From NCBI RefSeq assembly GCF_025947305.1, contig NZ_CP110009.1, forward strand, positions 1,488,001-1,552,000: a stretch of 64,000 nt of DNA, read 5' to 3'. Positions 42,086-50,540 of the stretch are shown here, piece by piece. The number at the start of each line of letters is the position of its first letter. Within the stretch, counting starts at the first letter, position 1. The stretch comes from Flavobacterium sp. N3904. Lineage in GTDB: Bacteria; Bacteroidota; Bacteroidia; Flavobacteriales; Flavobacteriaceae. The notes beneath the pieces were generated by a model. The model was given only the letters and a program-made list of their open reading frames with translations, was not told the origin of the DNA and did not search any database. The position numbers and the translations under genes are program-made.

Positions 42086-42646
42086 TTATGCTTCAGTTGT
42101 TTCGTTATTTTCTTCAGCAGCAGGAGCTTCTTCAGCTTCAACTTCAGCAACTTCTTCTTCAACAGCAGGAGTTGCAGCAGCAATAGCATCAGCTTCAGCT
42201 TGAGCAGCAGCAGCTAAACGTTTTGCATTTACTTCTTGTTCCGCTTTGAATGCTTTGGCTCTAGCAGCAACTTCTGCTTTAGACAAACCTTCTTTTTTAG
42301 CGTCAACTTTTCCAGCTTTAGCTTCTAACCAAGCAGCTAATTTTGCATCAGCCTGTTCTTGAGTCAAAGCTCCTTTACGAATACCTCCATCTAGGTGGTG
42401 TTTCAATAAAGCTCCTTTGTAAGAAAGAATTGCTTTTGCTGTTTCAGTAGGTTGTGCACCATTGTGCAACCATTTTACTGCGCTATCAAGATTTAAATCT
42501 ATAGTAGCAGGGTTTGTGTTTGGATTGTAAGTACCAATTTTTTCTAGGTATTTACCATCTCTTTTTGAGCGTGCATCTGCAGCTACAACCCAGTAAAAAG
42601 GTTTTCCTTTTTTACCGTGTCTTTGTAATCTAATTTTTACTGACAT
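42086..42646 (-). CDS. rpsP: 30S ribosomal protein S16 with long acidic extension
   Basis: A 186-residue protein: residues 1 to about 80 are the S16 core (VKIRLQRHGKKGKPFYWVVAADARSKRDG, then YNPNTNPATIDLNLDSAVKWLHNGAQPT). The remaining 105 residues are a Lys/Ala-rich helical part and a Glu/Ala-rich acidic tail. Canonical S16 is about 80-90 residues, so this is twice as long; such extensions are known in Bacteroidota but their function is not. It is first in the rpsP-rimM-trmN6 cluster. Confidence 0.95.
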   Translation of the reverse strand: MSVKIRLQRHGKKGKPFYWVVAADARSKRDGKYLEKIGTYNPNTNPATIDLNLDSAVKWLHNGAQPTETAKAILSYKGALLKHHLDGGIRKGALTQEQADAKLAAWLEAKAGKVDAKKEGLSKAEVAARAKAFKAEQEVNAKRLAAAAQAEADAIAAATPAVEEEVAEVEAEEAPAAEENNETTEA

Positions 42647-42664
42647 AATCGTATGATTAAATTT

Positions 42665-42703
42665 TGAGGTACTCGACCTCGATTAATTAAGGGTGCAAAT
42701 ATA
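42665..42703 (-). promoter_or_regulatory. rpsP leader: -7 box and hairpin
   Basis: The minus strand has TATATTTG (complement of 42696-42703), a good TAnnTTTG box, then a short hairpin GAGGT-ACCTC (42665-42679) 20 bases before the rpsP ATG. The hairpin position would suit ribosomal-protein feedback, but this is a guess. Confidence 0.4.
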
Positions 42704-42843
42704 CATCTTTTATCGAAACAAACTAAAAAGTTTATTACTTTAATGATTAATAGTTTATTAGGGATAAATATGGTTTTTATTTATATTGAAAAAAGGGCTT
42801 TTTAAGGCAAAATCAATTATTTTTGCTTTTCAAAATCAATGGT

Positions 42844-43323
42844 ATGAAGAAGTTTTTTTTTATAGTTACGGCACTGTTTGTTTTAGTTTCTTGTGAGGAT
42901 CAAGTTAAGTTTAACAACCCCGCATTACAAGGCTTGAAAGATAATGAAATTTGGCGAGCTACTTTGATAACCGCCGTTCAATCTGCAGATGGTTCATTGA
43001 CTATAGAAGCCTATCTAAAAAATGAAATTTTGACTTTGACAACTGTTTCTACAAATGTACAAAGTTACCCTCTTGGAGTGAATCTTTATAATAGAGCATT
43101 TTTTTATCAAAAAGGGAGTGCCGAAAATACAACCTTCTCTACTGGAATTGAAAGCGGCAATGGTCAGATTGTAATCACAGAATTTGACACTGTGAATCAT
43201 ACTATTACTGGAACTTTTTCATTTAATGCTAAAAACGAATCTGAAGATCCATTAGCGATTTCAAATGTGAATTTTAGGCAAGGTGTTTTTTATAAAGTTC
43301 CTATTACCAATGTTACAAAATAG
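42844..43323 (+). CDS. small lipoprotein, DUF6252-like
   Basis: A 159-residue lipoprotein (KFFFIVTALFVLVSC, lipobox Cys). The mature part begins with FNNPALQGLKDNEIWRATL, the pattern of the DUF6252 group found in Flavobacteria; the rest is a beta-rich 100-residue domain. Function unknown. The ATG at 42844 is chosen over an in-frame TTG 21 bases upstream. Confidence 0.78.
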   Translation: MKKFFFIVTALFVLVSCEDQVKFNNPALQGLKDNEIWRATLITAVQSADGSLTIEAYLKNEILTLTTVSTNVQSYPLGVNLYNRAFFYQKGSAENTTFSTGIESGNGQIVITEFDTVNHTITGTFSFNAKNESEDPLAISNVNFRQGVFYKVPITNVTK

Positions 43324-43497
43324 TCAATATTTCTAACCAGAAAATCAATTTTTTTATAATTAGCTTCCAAGTGAATGTTAGTTTGTTTTTGAAATTAATA
43401 ACGGAAAAAATTTGTTTTTTATTGATAAAACAGTGATACGTTAAAAAGGTAAATGCCTCAATATCATAAATTAAATCATAAATAAGCTAATTTATAG

Positions 43498-43526
43498 TTG
43501 TTTAGAATAAAAATAGAGTACATTTG
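43498..43526 (+). promoter_or_regulatory. promoter of the RRM protein gene
   Basis: TTG (43498-43500), an 18-base spacer and TACATTTG (43519-43526), 26 bases before the ATG. Confidence 0.7.
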
Positions 43527-43551
43527 CTCTAATTATTATAAATAAGTACTT

Positions 43552-43917
43552 ATGAATATTTTTGTTGGAAGCCTTCCATTCAGTATTGAGGAAGCAGATT
43601 TAAGAGAGTCTTTCGAGGCGTACGGAGCAGTTGATTCAGTTAAAATTATCACAGATAAATTTACAGGAAGAAGTAAAGGATTTGGTTTTGTTGAAATGAC
43701 AAATGATGACGAAGCTCAAAAAGCAATTGACGAATTGAACGGAGCTACTGTTCAAGGACGTGCAATCGTAGTAAACAAATCTGAACCAAAACCAGAAGGT
43801 GAAAGAAGAAGTTTTAACAATAACAGTCGTGGTGGAGATTCACGCGGTGGTTATGGTGGTGGAAACAGCCGTGGTGGAGACAACCGTGGAGGTGGAGACA
43901 GAGGAGGAAGATATTAA
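43552..43917 (+). CDS. glycine-rich RNA-recognition-motif protein
   Basis: A 121-residue RNA-binding protein. Residues 1-80 form one RRM: RNP2 NIFVGSLPFSI at the start and RNP1 SKGFGFVEM (about 41-49). The C-terminal 40 residues are an Arg/Gly/Ser/Asn-rich tail like cold-inducible glycine-rich proteins. Such proteins chaperone mRNA in the cold. It is a single gene with its own promoter and an excellent terminator. Confidence 0.93.
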   Translation: MNIFVGSLPFSIEEADLRESFEAYGAVDSVKIITDKFTGRSKGFGFVEMTNDDEAQKAIDELNGATVQGRAIVVNKSEPKPEGERRSFNNNSRGGDSRGGYGGGNSRGGDNRGGGDRGGRY

Positions 43918-43938
43918 TATTCTTTTCAATCATATAAT

Positions 43939-43972
43939 AAAAAGGTGTCAATGTAAATTGACACCTTTTTTG
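43939..43972 (+). terminator. terminator of the RRM gene
   Basis: A perfect 14-bp stem (AAAAAGGTGTCAAT / ATTGACACCTTTTT) with a 4-base GTAA loop, continuing into a T-run. Confidence 0.9.
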
Positions 43973-44026
43973 TTTTCTCATTCCACGCCCCTCTCAAGGA
44001 GAGGGAGCTAAGGATGAATTTTAATT

Positions 44027-45088
44027 TTATAAGTTAGCAACCAACCAGTCACCAACTTCACTAGTTTTATATGCTTTAGCGCCTTTGGCTACTAAATCTT
44101 CGGTTACAATTCCTTGTTCCAATGATTTGTTCACTACGGATCTAATCGCTTCGGCTTCTTCTTTTAATCCAAAAGCATCTTCAAACATCATTGCTGCTGA
44201 TAAAACAGTCGCCAATGGATTGGCAATGTTTAATCCAGTTGCTTGAGGATAAGAACCGTGAATTGGTTCATATAATGAAGTGTGTTCACCAACAGAAGCT
44301 GATGGCATTAATCCCATTGACCCTGAAATAACAGAAGCTTCATCGGTCAGAATATCTCCAAATAAATTTTCTGTTATCAATACGTCATACGAGTTTGGCC
44401 ATTGTACCAAACGCATAGCAACTGCATCTACAAATTCGTAAGACACTTCAACTTCTGGATAGTCTTTCTCCATAGCTTGAACGGTTTCTCTCCACAAACG
44501 AGATGTCTCCAATACATTGGCTTTATCCACACAACATAATTTTTTGGAGCGCGTCATCGCCAATTCGAATCCTTTTTTTGCCAAACGCTGCACTTCAACT
44601 CTAGTGTACACACAATTGTCAAAAGCAGTTTCTCCGTTGTCTCTTCTTCCTTTTTCTCCAAAATAAATTCCTCCGGTTAATTCTCTTAAGAAAACCAAAT
44701 CAGTTCCTTCAATACGCTCTCTTTTTAAAGGAGAATTATCAATCAATGATGGAAAAGTAAAAGTTGGACGAACATTGGCAAACAACCCTAATTTTTTTCG
44801 CATTAACAACAAACCTTGTTCCGGACGAACGGGAGCACTTGGGTTGTTATCGTATTTTGGGTGTCCGATAGCTCCAAAAAGAACAGCGTCGGCAGCCATA
44901 CAAATTTCATGGGTTTCGTCTGGGTAAGGAACACCAACGGCATCAATTGCACAAGCTCCTGTAAGAGCAGGTGTCCAAGTGATTTCGTGGTTGAATTTTT
45001 TGGCAATGGCATCCGAAACTTTAACCGCTTCGTTAATTACTTCTGGTCCGATTCCGTCTCCGGCTAAAAGGGCAATATTGAATTTCAT
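44027..45088 (-). CDS. leuB: 3-isopropylmalate dehydrogenase
   Basis: A 353-residue NAD-dependent decarboxylating dehydrogenase, the third step of leucine synthesis. Seen: LLAGDGIGPEVINEAV, LLMRKKLGLFANVRP, LVFLRELTGGIYFGEKG (with the conserved RELTGGIYFG), ENLFGDILTDEASVISGSMGLMPSA and the adenine-binding EPIHGSYPQATG. It is the last gene on this strand, 37 bases after leuA. A second AT-rich spacer follows, with no clear hairpin. Confidence 0.96.
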   Translation of the reverse strand: MKFNIALLAGDGIGPEVINEAVKVSDAIAKKFNHEITWTPALTGACAIDAVGVPYPDETHEICMAADAVLFGAIGHPKYDNNPSAPVRPEQGLLLMRKKLGLFANVRPTFTFPSLIDNSPLKRERIEGTDLVFLRELTGGIYFGEKGRRDNGETAFDNCVYTRVEVQRLAKKGFELAMTRSKKLCCVDKANVLETSRLWRETVQAMEKDYPEVEVSYEFVDAVAMRLVQWPNSYDVLITENLFGDILTDEASVISGSMGLMPSASVGEHTSLYEPIHGSYPQATGLNIANPLATVLSAAMMFEDAFGLKEEAEAIRSVVNKSLEQGIVTEDLVAKGAKAYKTSEVGDWLVANL

Positions 45089-45125
45089 TGTTGTTGATTT
45101 TTAATTATATTTTTAATAGATTTTT

Positions 45126-46649
45126 TTAAATAATAACCACATTCAGCATTTTTTGAGTGGCAATGATAGCGGCTACAGTTTGGTCGGAATCTAGTCCCCT
45201 TGTTTTAAATTCTTTTCCGTTGTGAGTCCAGGTTATAATGGTTTCGCATAATGCATCCGAGCTACTGCCTGGTGGAATGCGAACCGCATAATCGACTAAT
45301 TTAGGCAAAATCATTTTTCTGGATTTGTAAATTTTGGAAAGCGCATTCATAAAAGCATCAAATTGACCATCTCCTTGTGCATTTTCTTCAAAAATTTCAC
45401 CTTCGATTTTTAAACATAGTGTTGTAGATGGACGCAACCCTTTGGCATGAACCAATATATAGGATTCGACTACAATTTTTTCTTCATAAGATTGGCTATC
45501 CAATACATCCGAAATGATGTATGGCAAATCTTCCTTGGTAACCGTTTCTTTTTTGTCTCCCAATTCGATAATTCGTTGGGTTACCAATTTCAAATCCTCA
45601 GGGTTTAGTTTTAATCCTAATTCTTGAAGGTTTTTTTCGATATTGGCTTTGCCGGAAGTTTTTCCTAATGCATATTTTCGTTTTCTTCCAAATCGTTCCG
45701 GAAGTAAATCATTAAAATACAAATTGTTTTTGTTGTCGCCATCCGCGTGAATTCCTGCGGTTTGTGTAAAAACATTATCGCCTACAATTGGTTTGTTAGC
45801 GGGAATTCTATAACCTGTAAACGTTTCTACGAGTTTGCTCACTGAATATAAAGATGATTCTTTGATGTTGATTTTTACCTCAGGCATAAAATCATTAATC
45901 ACAGCAACAGTACTTTCTAGCGGAGCATTTCCAGCGCGCTCTCCCATTCCGTTTACCGTAACGTGCAGTCCACTTATACCAGCTTTTACAGCTTCCATCA
46001 CATTAGCAATGCTTAAATCATAGTCATTATGGGCATGAAAATCAAAATGAATGTTAGGGTATTTTGCGGTGATTTTAGATATAAATTCAAAAGTGTCCGA
46101 TGGAATAAGAACACCCAAAGTATCGGGCAGTAATATTCTTTTAACGGGTTGTGTTACCAAAAAATCCAAATATTGAAAAACATATTCAGGGGAATTGCGC
46201 ATGCCGTTACTCCAATCTTCAAGGTAAACATTAGTTACTATTCCATTTTCATTCGCCAAAGCAATAGATTCTGCAATTTCGGCAAAATGTTGCTCCGGTG
46301 TTTTTTTTAATTGATGCGTCAAATGATTCAGAGAACCTTTAGTCAATAAGTTTTGAACTTTGGCTCCCGCTTTTTTCATCCATTCGATAGAAATTCCACC
46401 ATCGACAAAAGCCAGGACTTCGATTCTGTCAGTATATCCTTTTTCCTCAGCCCAAGACATAATTCCTTTTACACCTTGAAATTCACCTTCGCTTACACGA
46501 GCTGATGCAATTTCGATACGGTCAATATTTAGTTCTTCCAGCAATAATTGCGCAATGGTTAATTTTTCTGCAGCAGAAAAAGACACTCCCGAGGTTTGTT
46601 CTCCATCGCGCAGTGTGGTATCCATTATTTCAATTTTTCTTTTTTCCAT
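45126..46649 (-). CDS. leuA: 2-isopropylmalate synthase
   Basis: A 507-residue enzyme condensing acetyl-CoA with 2-oxoisovalerate, the committed step of leucine synthesis. The catalytic-domain start IMDTTLRDGEQTSGVSF, HFDFHAHNDYDLSIANVMEAVKAG and NGMGERAGNAPLE (metal-binding region) are intact. The C-terminal third is a regulatory domain (LVDYAVRIPPGSSSDAL), so it should be leucine-feedback controlled. The family also includes citramalate and homocitrate synthases, but the leu neighbours favour 2-isopropylmalate. Confidence 0.92.
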   Translation of the reverse strand: MEKRKIEIMDTTLRDGEQTSGVSFSAAEKLTIAQLLLEELNIDRIEIASARVSEGEFQGVKGIMSWAEEKGYTDRIEVLAFVDGGISIEWMKKAGAKVQNLLTKGSLNHLTHQLKKTPEQHFAEIAESIALANENGIVTNVYLEDWSNGMRNSPEYVFQYLDFLVTQPVKRILLPDTLGVLIPSDTFEFISKITAKYPNIHFDFHAHNDYDLSIANVMEAVKAGISGLHVTVNGMGERAGNAPLESTVAVINDFMPEVKINIKESSLYSVSKLVETFTGYRIPANKPIVGDNVFTQTAGIHADGDNKNNLYFNDLLPERFGRKRKYALGKTSGKANIEKNLQELGLKLNPEDLKLVTQRIIELGDKKETVTKEDLPYIISDVLDSQSYEEKIVVESYILVHAKGLRPSTTLCLKIEGEIFEENAQGDGQFDAFMNALSKIYKSRKMILPKLVDYAVRIPPGSSSDALCETIITWTHNGKEFKTRGLDSDQTVAAIIATQKMLNVVII

Positions 46650-46695
46650 ATTGCGGTTCTATAAATCCTTTTCCAAAAAGGGTATTGTATATTTT

Positions 46696-47487
46696 TTATA
46701 TTTTTCCTCGCACTTCATTTAATTTCATTGTCATAGAAATCGCTTCGGTTTCTATCCAATGGTTGTATTCTTCTATGGCTTTCAATCGCAAGTCATTTTC
46801 TAAATAACCTTCTTCTACCATTTGAAGAGAACCTGCCACTTTAGACCAAATTCCTATTTTCGTTTTGTAATCTGAACGCTCTTCATTATAAAGTTCATCA
46901 GAATTTATTTTTTCGACAGAATGAAAACCTGCTTCTTCTAATAAATGTGGCAAATCTTCGGCAATTCTATTATTCATTCCAGCGTCGTGTCTCCACTTCA
47001 AGAACGTATTGTAAAAGGCTTGCATACTTTCTGGCGGCGACGGATTCCAATCTAGATTCGTATGGTCATAGTCTAAAATTGAAATTTGACCGTTTGGTTT
47101 CAAAAGGGATTTCATTTTTAGTAAAGCCTCTTTTGGATTGCTCAACCATTGTAATACTCTTGCTGAAATAATTAAATCAAATTTTTCTTCTGGATTGAAA
47201 TCAAATAAATCAATATGAATTAACTCTAAATTTGTGACGTTTTGATGCGATTCTTTCTCGCTTAAAATTAAACTTTCGGTATTGTCAATTCCGGTAACTT
47301 TTCCGTTTTCTCCAATTATAGCCGCAATGTCTTTTGAAATAAAGCCTGTCGCACAGCCTATATCTAAAACATTCATACCCGGTTTTAAAATAGAAGATAA
47401 ATGTCTGTAATCATTTGCTAGGCTTCTGTCATTATATACTTTGTTGGCATCTTGATTGTCTCGTTGAATGTGCTTGTTTGCGCTCAT
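46696..47487 (-). CDS. class I SAM-dependent methyltransferase
   Basis: A 263-residue methyltransferase: motif I NVLDIGCATGFISKDIA (about 39-55), then GKVTGIDNTES, a DLIISARVLQWL post-motif and a helical C-terminus. The substrate is unknown. The stop of the next upstream methyltransferase (47492) is 4 bases before its start, so the two are almost certainly co-translated. It belongs to a three-gene block inserted between leuD and leuA. Confidence 0.85.
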   Translation of the reverse strand: MSANKHIQRDNQDANKVYNDRSLANDYRHLSSILKPGMNVLDIGCATGFISKDIAAIIGENGKVTGIDNTESLILSEKESHQNVTNLELIHIDLFDFNPEEKFDLIISARVLQWLSNPKEALLKMKSLLKPNGQISILDYDHTNLDWNPSPPESMQAFYNTFLKWRHDAGMNNRIAEDLPHLLEEAGFHSVEKINSDELYNEERSDYKTKIGIWSKVAGSLQMVEEGYLENDLRLKAIEEYNHWIETEAISMTMKLNEVRGKI

Positions 47488-47491
47488 AGGA

Positions 47492-48196
47492 TTATTTTAT
47501 ACCTCCAAAAACGGAGAAATTACTGTTTTTATGTAAAACGTCTACGTATGAAAAACCTACTCTTTTCAATACTTCCAATTGATACATCACGGAACGAGGT
47601 GTATCTTCTTTGGCAATATAATCGAACACATTTTCTTGATATGCTTTTCCTCCAACACCTTCTAAATAATCAGCATAACGTTTCCACATCAATTGGTCAA
47701 TTGCAGGATGGTCGTGTTTTATTAAATCTGAAATCCAAAAACAACCTCCTTTTTTTATACTTTTATATATTTCGGAGAAAACAGTTTCCCATTCTTCATC
47801 CGATCTTAAATGATGCATTGCCGCTCCTGTTACTACAATATCAAAAGTTTCGTCCGGCAATTCCATATTCAAAAAATCAGTTTGAATAGCAGTAATTTTT
47901 CCTTTGGAAACGTTGGAAATTCTTTCTTTTGCTTTATCCAACATCGGTTGACTCAAATCAATCAAGGTGGAATCAAAATCAGGAATAAGCTCTAATAATT
48001 TTAAAGAATAATTACCTGCACCACAGCCTAAATCCAAAACTTGTTTGGCATCAGGGCAACAAACACTTGCTGCTTGGGTCAATAATTCTAAACTCAAAGT
48101 GGCATCAACGGTACTGATTTGGCCTGTTTCTAAATTTGAAAAACGGGCTACTTCGTTGTCAAAACGCTGTTGTATTTCAGATAATGTTGATTTCAT
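47492..48196 (-). CDS. class I SAM-dependent methyltransferase
   Basis: A 234-residue methyltransferase with motif I VLDLGCGAGNYSLKLLE (about 52-68), acidic DLSQPMLDKAKERI, and TGAAMHHLRSDEEWETV, the pattern of small-molecule Mtase_25-type enzymes. There is no signal peptide. It starts 17 bases after the ABM-domain gene and is followed 4 bases later by a second methyltransferase. The two share the fold but little obvious sequence beyond it. The substrate is not inferable. Confidence 0.85.
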   Translation of the reverse strand: MKSTLSEIQQRFDNEVARFSNLETGQISTVDATLSLELLTQAASVCCPDAKQVLDLGCGAGNYSLKLLELIPDFDSTLIDLSQPMLDKAKERISNVSKGKITAIQTDFLNMELPDETFDIVVTGAAMHHLRSDEEWETVFSEIYKSIKKGGCFWISDLIKHDHPAIDQLMWKRYADYLEGVGGKAYQENVFDYIAKEDTPRSVMYQLEVLKRVGFSYVDVLHKNSNFSVFGGIK

Positions 48197-48212
48197 TTTA
48201 TATGATTTAAAA

Positions 48213-48515
48213 TTATTTTTTAGACTCCAAAACCATTTCGTAATGCTCTACTACTGGGAACGGATTGTAATAATGGTGTAATAATCTTTTCCATTCTAAA
48301 TAGGCTTCAGATTTTCTAAAACCAACGGTATGATCTTCCAATTTCTCCCAATCAACGAGCAATAAGTATTTGTTTTCTTCCTCTAAACATTTTCTCAAAC
48401 TATGACTCAAATAACCTGGGATAGATTCTATAAATTGACTGGCAATTGCAAAGTCTCTTTCAAAATGAGCTTCTTCTCCTTTTATTACTTGCAGAATAGC
48501 TATTTCTAAAATCAT
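48213..48515 (-). CDS. antibiotic biosynthesis monooxygenase (ABM) domain protein
   Basis: A 100-residue dimeric-alpha-beta-barrel protein: ILEIAILQVIKGEEAHFERDFAIAS, YLSHSLRKCLEEENKYLLLVDWEKLEDHTVGFRKSEAYLEWK. The family covers quinol monooxygenases, haem-degrading IsdG-like enzymes and heme or signal sensors. It lies directly before two methyltransferases, so the three could modify one small molecule, but that is inference from position only. Confidence 0.85.
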   Translation of the reverse strand: MILEIAILQVIKGEEAHFERDFAIASQFIESIPGYLSHSLRKCLEEENKYLLLVDWEKLEDHTVGFRKSEAYLEWKRLLHHYYNPFPVVEHYEMVLESKK

Positions 48516-48604
48516 ATTTATTTTTATATAATATAAGTATTAAAAAAAATTATTTTGAATTCGAATAAATTAACGAATCATATGAAGTTCTTGACTTTTG
48601 TATT

Positions 48605-49645
48605 TTAATTTGTTGTTATAAAAATAGATTTTGCTATTGAGTTTATACTCGTTTCAGAAATAATTGGAATTGACTTTCCATTTTTCCAATATTTGGCAAT
48701 TCTGTTAGGCGGATTAGTGGTATTATCTTCATTTCCTACCACATAAATATCAGATCCTGTTATACTTATGTCTTGAGCTCTAGAATATTTAGTTCCGTCA
48801 GTTAGATTTGTGGCAATACCATTTTTCCAAACTTTTGCAACAAAAGTTATCCCATTATGTTCAGTTCCTGCAACGTAAACGTCAGAACCAATAACCTTTA
48901 TAGAATTTGCATAAGCTGAATTAACTCCATTTGTTAAATTTGTAGCAATTCCGTTTTTCCATATTTTAATTATAGATTTTGATCCATTATTTTCATGTCC
49001 AACCACATAAACGTCGTTACCTACAACCGCAATATCCTCAGCACCAGCGTCTTTACTTCCATCAGTTAGACTTATTGAAACATTATTTTTCCAAAGTTTT
49101 GCGACATAATTATTTCCATTTGATTCTCTTCCAACTACATACACATCGGAACCAATAACTTTAATTCCAAATGCTGTCGCATAGAAACTTCCATCTGTTA
49201 GACTTGTAGCAATTCCATTTTTCCAATATTTAGCAACATCTATTGACCCTTTGTACTCAAATCCAGCGACGTAAACATCATTATCAACAACTGTAATTGC
49301 GTTTGCAAAAGCATGATTAGTTCCGTTAGTTAAATTTGTAGGAACACCATTTTTCCAAAGTTTTGCAACGCTTTTATTTGTGATTAAATGCTCACTTCCA
49401 ACTACATATGCATCTTCTCCTACTACAGTTACTTTATTCGCTTCACAATCATTTGTTCCGTTTGACAGATTTGTAGCAATGCCATTTTTCCAAAGTTTTG
49501 CAATATATTTTGTGCCATTATATTCTTCACCGCAAATGTAAATATCTTTTAAATTTGAAGAAATAGAAGTATTAGCTTCATCTTTGGAGCAAGAGGTTAA
49601 AAAAGAGTATAATGAAATAAAAATTAAGATAAAGAACTTTTTCAT
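48605..49645 (-). CDS. lipoprotein with seven propeller-like repeats
   Basis: A 346-residue lipoprotein (KFFILIFISLYSFLTSC, lipobox Cys19; start ATG 49645 chosen for this signal). The body is seven successive repeats of about 44 residues with consensus VYVVG-E-NG---VAK-WKNGIATNLTDGT--A-A--I-VIGSD. Seven repeats of this length suggest a seven-bladed beta-propeller. The annotation phrases in these repeats resemble command-line style proteins seen in Flavobacterium; no catalytic residue is visible. It may bind protein or sugar. It lies on the same strand as leuD but after a terminator. Confidence 0.82.
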   Translation of the reverse strand: MKKFFILIFISLYSFLTSCSKDEANTSISSNLKDIYICGEEYNGTKYIAKLWKNGIATNLSNGTNDCEANKVTVVGEDAYVVGSEHLITNKSVAKLWKNGVPTNLTNGTNHAFANAITVVDNDVYVAGFEYKGSIDVAKYWKNGIATSLTDGSFYATAFGIKVIGSDVYVVGRESNGNNYVAKLWKNNVSISLTDGSKDAGAEDIAVVGNDVYVVGHENNGSKSIIKIWKNGIATNLTNGVNSAYANSIKVIGSDVYVAGTEHNGITFVAKVWKNGIATNLTDGTKYSRAQDISITGSDIYVVGNEDNTTNPPNRIAKYWKNGKSIPIISETSINSIAKSIFITTN

Positions 49646-49721
49646 GTTTTTTATAAGTGTATAGCGTATAAATGTTATTTGACTTATTGCATATTTTCGC
49701 AAAATGAAGCTTAAATTAAAT

Positions 49722-49757
49722 AAAATTACCTGACAGTTTTATGTAAAGCTGTCAGGT
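49722..49757 (-). terminator. terminator after leuD
   Basis: ACCTGACAG pairs with CTGTCAGGT (9 bp, 12-base loop); the minus strand then runs TAATTTTATTTAATTT. It would separate leuCD from the inserted lipoprotein and methyltransferase block. Confidence 0.65.
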
Positions 49758-49831
49758 GGTTTTAAATTATTTTTTTTGACAATATTTATCTGTAATAATA
49801 ATTATAGTTAAATACTGTAAAATTAATACTT

Positions 49832-50428
49832 TTAGTAAGGCAGTTTATCTGCAAATCCCGTGATTTCTTCTTTAATGTTTTGCAAGTAGTCAATATCATC
49901 AAAGCCGTTAATCATATTGTCTTTTTTGTATCCAGAAATATCAAAAGACTCTTTTTGTCCCGTTACTTTAAGTGTAATAGTTTGCTCAGGCAAATTGATT
50001 TCCAATTCTGTTTTTGGATCGGCTTCGATTGCTTTGAAAATAGTTTCAGCAAATTCTGGGCTTACTTGTACTGGCAAAACACCAATGTTCAAGCAATTTC
50101 CTTTAAAAATATCCGCGAAGAAACTAGAAACAACGGCACGAAATCCATAATCGTAAACTGCCCAAGCTGCGTGCTCTCTTGAAGAACCCGAACCAAAGTT
50201 TTTTCCGCCCACTAATATTTTTCCGCTGTATGTTGCGTCGTTCAAAACGAAATCTGCTTTTGGAGTATCATCTCCATTGTATCTCCAATCTCTAAAAAGG
50301 TTGTCTCCAAAAGCTTCACGTTTTGTAGCTTTCAAGAAACGAGCTGGGATGATTTGATCGGTATCCACGTTTTCTATTGGTAGTGGCACTGCACTACTAG
50401 TAAGGATGGTAAATTTATCGTATGCCAT
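49832..50428 (-). CDS. leuD: 3-isopropylmalate dehydratase small subunit
   Basis: A 198-residue swivel-domain subunit of isopropylmalate isomerase. It has PLPIENVDTDQIIPARFLK, the conserved GKNFGSGSSREHAAWA loop and VVSSFFADIFKGNCLNIGVLPV. It pairs with LeuC, encoded 110 bases upstream, to interconvert 2- and 3-isopropylmalate. An inverted GC-rich repeat lies between the two genes. Confidence 0.96.
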   Translation of the reverse strand: MAYDKFTILTSSAVPLPIENVDTDQIIPARFLKATKREAFGDNLFRDWRYNGDDTPKADFVLNDATYSGKILVGGKNFGSGSSREHAAWAVYDYGFRAVVSSFFADIFKGNCLNIGVLPVQVSPEFAETIFKAIEADPKTELEINLPEQTITLKVTGQKESFDISGYKKDNMINGFDDIDYLQNIKEEITGFADKLPY

Positions 50429-50445
50429 TGTTTTTTGTAATTTAA

Positions 50446-50540
50446 AGTCCCCCCAACCCCCGAAGGGGGAGTTGTAGGAGCCTGTATTTATTGTGTTTTT
50501 TTTACCTATTTAGATTCCCCCTTCGGGGGTTAGGGGGATT
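50446..50540. repeat. GC-rich inverted repeat pair between leuC and leuD
   Basis: Two self-complementary modules, CCCCCGAAGGGGG (left) and CCCCCTTCGGGGG (right), sit about 60 bases apart with CCCCCAACCCCCGAAGG and the reverse CCTTCGGGGGTTAGGGGG matching each other. The whole forms a larger imperfect inverted repeat. The pair lies in the leuC-leuD gap; the right end reaches the leuC stop. A related tail (CCCCTCTCAAGGAGAGGG) lies at about 43987-44004. Confidence 0.6.
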
